From assembly GCA_965248235.1 (NCBI GenBank), contig CBDFIU010000004.1, forward strand, positions 124,001 to 188,000: DNA of 64,000 nt. Direction: 5' to 3'. The stretch's first letter is position 1. Each line of letters begins with the position of its first letter. The notes below the pieces were generated by a model, which worked only from the letters and a program-made list of their open reading frames with translations, was not told the origin of the DNA and ran no database searches. Source of the DNA: UBA6623 sp965248235. GTDB taxonomy: Bacteria; Acidobacteriota; Terriglobia; Bryobacterales; UBA6623. The position numbers and the translations under genes were made by a program. Below are positions 61,602 through 64,000 of the stretch, one piece after another.

Positions 61602-62759
61602 ATGCATGTGAAGAAGCTACGGCTGCTGACGCCCGGCCCGACGCCGCTCTATCCGCCGGCGGTCAGCGCCATGGCCAGCGCGGACATCCATCATCGCACC
61701 GAGGATTTTCGCCGGCTCTACAAGCGCGTCTTGGAGAATCTGGCCCACTTCATGGGCACCGAAAACGACGTCGTGCTCTTCACGGCCTCGGGTACCGGCG
61801 CGATGGAAGCCGCCGTTTCGAACCTATTCTCGCCCGGTGACAAAGTGCTGGTCGCCTCGGCCGGGAAGTTCGGCGAACGCTGGGTCGCCTTGACAAAGGC
61901 ATTCGGGCTGGATGTAACCATCCTCGACGTTCCCTACGGAGAAGCGGTCGCGCCCGAAGCGGTCGCCGAGGCCTTGGCGTCCGATCCGGCGATCCAAGGC
62001 GTCTTCACGCAGGCCACGGAAAGCTCGACCGGCGTTTCCCACGATATTCAAGCGATGGCCGAGACCGTGCGCGGAACCGACGCGATCTTCGTGGTCGACG
62101 CCATTACCGGTCTGGGGACCAGTCATCTCGACATCGACGGCTGGGGCCTCGACGTGGTCGTGGGCGGATCGCAAAAGGCCGTGATGATTCCGCCCGGCCT
62201 GGCCTTCGCGGCGGTCAGCGAAAAAGCCTGGGCGCACCGGGAAAGAGCCCAAGGCGGGTATTTCTATTTCGATCTATGGAAGCATCACCAAACCGGCGTG
62301 GGCGGCGAGTCGCCTTTCACTCCGGCCGTTTCGCTGGTGCTGGGACTCGATGCGACCCTCGCCTACATTCGCGAGATCGGCCCTCGGAACCTTGTCGAAA
62401 ATGCCCAACTTCTCGCGCACTCTACTCGTGACGCAGCGACGGCGTTGGGGCTGCGGCCTTTCGCGAAAGCAACCCCGGCCGGGGCCGTAACGTCCATTTG
62501 CGCGCCCGAGGGGATCAACTCCGGCGAGATCGTCAGGCAATTTCGCGACCGCTTCGGGTCGATCATCGCCAACGGGCAGGGCTCGATGAAGGGCGAGATC
62601 TTTCGCATCGCGCACCTGGGATATTTCGACTTCTCGGATCTGTTCGGCGTGATCGCGGGGCTGGAAATTATCCTCCAATCGCTTGGTCATCCTGTCGAGT
62701 TGGGCACGGGAGTGCGGGCTGTGCAGCGTGTGTATGTCGAGGCGGATGAGGGGCGTTGA
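61602..62759 (+). CDS. Class V aminotransferase (alanine-glyoxylate/serine-pyruvate type)
   Basis: 385 residues, PLP-dependent. Starts with the family text LRLLTPGPTPLYPPAV; TASGTGAMEAAVSNL binds the phosphate, VVDAITGLGTSHLDID holds the aspartate for the pyridine nitrogen, and K192 in VVVGGSQKAVMIPPG is the Schiff-base lysine. Being directly upstream of serA suggests it serves as the phosphoserine or serine-glyoxylate aminotransferase partner in serine synthesis, a known arrangement in several phyla. Annotation by homology alone would say alanine-glyoxylate aminotransferase. A repeat of family A separates it from serA. The ATG at 61602 is preferred to an open frame from 61503. Confidence 0.9.
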   Translation: MHVKKLRLLTPGPTPLYPPAVSAMASADIHHRTEDFRRLYKRVLENLAHFMGTENDVVLFTASGTGAMEAAVSNLFSPGDKVLVASAGKFGERWVALTKAFGLDVTILDVPYGEAVAPEAVAEALASDPAIQGVFTQATESSTGVSHDIQAMAETVRGTDAIFVVDAITGLGTSHLDIDGWGLDVVVGGSQKAVMIPPGLAFAAVSEKAWAHRERAQGGYFYFDLWKHHQTGVGGESPFTPAVSLVLGLDATLAYIREIGPRNLVENAQLLAHSTRDAATALGLRPFAKATPAGAVTSICAPEGINSGEIVRQFRDRFGSIIANGQGSMKGEIFRIAHLGYFDFSDLFGVIAGLEIILQSLGHPVELGTGVRAVQRVYVEADEGR

Positions 62760-62850
62760 AAAAATGGAGACTGTACCGAGCGCCGATCGAGCGAGTTCCA
62801 TTGAATCCATGAGTTCACCGGGCGCGAAGTGGACTGTCCCCGATTTTTTC
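62758..62850 (+). repeat. Dispersed REP-like repeat, family A copy 3
   Basis: Begins AAAAAATGGAGACTGTACC, overlapping the aminotransferase stop, and ends GGACTGTCCCCGATTTTTTC. Same organisation as 15464-15553, with the GAGTTCCATTGAATCCAT block in the middle. Placed between two cotranscribed genes. Confidence 0.65.
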
Positions 62851-62891
62851 GACGCCCCTGACCGAGGCGGCTGGATCGATTCAGGCCGATC

Positions 62892-64000
62892 ATGAAGATT
62901 CTCATCAGCGACCCGATCTCGCCCGCCGCGGCTGCGCTGCTCGAAGCCGAGCCGGGTTGGGAGGTAGTGGTCAGCAACCCGCAGGAGTTTCTTCCGAGCC
63001 TCGCTGACGCCGACGCGCTGATCATTCGCTCGGCGACAAAGGTGACCCGCGACGTTCTCGCGCAAGCGCCGCGATTGCGCGCCGTCGGCCGCGCCGGCAT
63101 CGGCGTCGATAATGTCGACACCGAGGCCGCTACCGAACAAGGCGTCGTGGTGATGAATACGCCGGGCGGCAATGCTATCTCCGTTGCCGAGCACACCTTG
63201 GCGCTGATGCTGTCGCTCGCCCGCATGGTCGCTCAGGCCAGCGAATCCACTAAAGCGGGAAAGTGGGAAAAGAAGAAATTCCTGGGTACCGAACTCAACG
63301 GCAAGACGCTCGGTATTGTCGGGCTCGGTAACATCGGCATGCAGGTAGCGATCCGGGTAAGGCCGCTCGGCATGGAGGTCGTCGCCCATGATCCGTTTGT
63401 GTCCCGCGAAGCGGCGCAAGATCAAGGCGTTGAGCTGACCTCGCTCGACGAACTTTTCGCGCGCTGTGACTACGTCACACTGCACCTGGCCGTCACGCCC
63501 GAAACGGAAGATTTTCTGAACGACGAAGCCTTCGCCAAGATGAAAGACGGCGTTCGAATCGTCAACTGCGCGCGGGGTGAGTTGATCGACGCCGATGCGC
63601 TGTGCCGCGCGCTTGATGCGGGCAAGGTCGCCAGCGCCGCGCTCGACGTTTTTCCGGAAGAGCCGCCACCGCCCTCATCGCCGCTGCTCGGCCACCCCAA
63701 CGTCATCGCAACGCCGCACATCGGCGGTGCAACCGCGGAAGCGCAGGAAACCGTCGGTATCCGCATCGCCGAGCAGATCCGCGATTTCCTCAAGAGCGGC
63801 GTCGTGACCAACGCGGTCAACATGCCGTCGATCAGCGCCGAGCAGTACGGCAAACTCAAGCCCTTCTTGGACCTAGCGCTGCGGTTGGGGTCGTTTGTCG
63901 CCCAAATCGCCACCGGGCAGCCACGGCGGGCGACGATTCTCTACTCCGGAAACTTCGAGGAAAAAGACGCCGCGCTGATTCGTAACGCGGCTCTGGCGGG
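62892..64000 (+). CDS. serA: D-3-phosphoglycerate dehydrogenase (3' end outside window)
   Basis: 369 codons to the right edge. First enzyme of serine synthesis, NAD-dependent. NAD motif GIVGLGNIG (141-149), substrate/catalytic R228 in NCARGE, E257 and H276 in TPHIGGAT, preceded by TPGGNAISVAEHT. After about residue 310 the intervening (allosteric substrate-binding) domain begins (MPSISAEQYGKLKPFLDLALRLG), and the ACT domain is beyond the edge, so it is the long type-I form. The ATG at 62892 begins MKILISDPISPAA. Follows the class V aminotransferase in the same direction, with 132 bases between. Confidence 0.95.
   Translation, partial: MKILISDPISPAAAALLEAEPGWEVVVSNPQEFLPSLADADALIIRSATKVTRDVLAQAPRLRAVGRAGIGVDNVDTEAATEQGVVVMNTPGGNAISVAEHTLALMLSLARMVAQASESTKAGKWEKKKFLGTELNGKTLGIVGLGNIGMQVAIRVRPLGMEVVAHDPFVSREAAQDQGVELTSLDELFARCDYVTLHLAVTPETEDFLNDEAFAKMKDGVRIVNCARGELIDADALCRALDAGKVASAALDVFPEEPPPPSSPLLGHPNVIATPHIGGATAEAQETVGIRIAEQIRDFLKSGVVTNAVNMPSISAEQYGKLKPFLDLALRLGSFVAQIATGQPRRATILYSGNFEEKDAALIRNAALA

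Noticed and set aside
62274..63485. 403-codon reverse-strand frame opposite the aminotransferase and serA
   Set aside because: Spans two real forward genes and the repeat between them; no recognisable family.
1..64000. CRISPR arrays, rRNA genes, replication origin, toxin-antitoxin or prophage clusters
   Set aside because: No regularly spaced repeats, rRNA sequence, DnaA-box cluster or structural phage genes were found.

Overview
The window is a high-GC bacterial chromosome segment, most likely from an Acidobacteriota genome and plausibly of the Solibacter/Bryobacter type. This is an inference from gene style, not from a marker phylogeny. The supporting signs are two TonB receptors with an N-terminal carboxypeptidase-regulatory-like domain, Tat-exported TIM-barrel isomerases, a PQQ-like and metallophosphoesterase secretome, two paralogous hypothetical families typical of that group, and abundant dispersed palindromic repeats. 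Core genes are intact. Decay is concentrated in accessory islands.

Layout. 1-2477: two tandem minus-strand enzymes, each with an N-terminal Rieske domain (an FMN glutamate-synthase-like protein cut by the window edge, and a TPP enzyme). 2717-5698: tRNA-Ser, then cdsA, uppS, yraN and a small secreted protein. 6422-8956: TonB receptor and nucleoside deaminase. 9093-12658: sigma-54 activator with a Cys-rich sensor domain, divergent from a decayed alpha/beta hydrolase and flavin reductase. 13015-17788: egtB-egtD (ergothioneine) and a pdxA-like/four-carbon sugar-acid kinase pair. 17897-21838: tRNA-Glu, a lipoprotein with a CmcI-type methyltransferase domain, an SDR, rpmA, rplU, and pgl.

22124-26257 is an insertion-sequence cluster: three copies of one 1036-bp IS1595-family element, each with a perfect 8-bp target duplication, one of them splitting an already frameshifted gene. 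Two more copies lie at 49945 and 55469. 26651-36000 mixes intact genes (DUF465, tRNA-Leu, metallophosphoesterase, TIM barrel, Ldh-type dehydrogenase, radical SAM protein) with broken ones (CpaE-like ATPase, PQQ-repeat protein, CBS and PQQ-dehydrogenase fragments). 36157-43568: trxB, a hydrolase-propeller fusion, a cobalamin riboswitch with an intrinsic terminator ahead of a BtuB-like receptor, and the thyA-folA operon. 43831-49426: exported methyltransferase, GT87 pseudogene, bicupin with TIM-barrel isomerase, ACT-domain protein, and a FliA/WhiG-type sigma factor.

49945-52354 is a second debris zone around tRNA-Arg. It is followed by an exported monooxygenase-like protein, glgA, an ABC ATPase whose 3' end is replaced by an IS, a large secreted tail-fibre-like protein, a queuosine-precursor transporter, a 2OG-Fe(II) oxygenase, and the serine-synthesis pair of a class V aminotransferase and serA (cut by the right edge).

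The most interesting signals are the tandem Rieske-fused enzymes, two exported SAM-methyltransferase-fold proteins, the secreted tail-fibre-like protein, the B12 attenuator, the recent IS expansion with reconstructible insertions, and two families of dispersed repeats.
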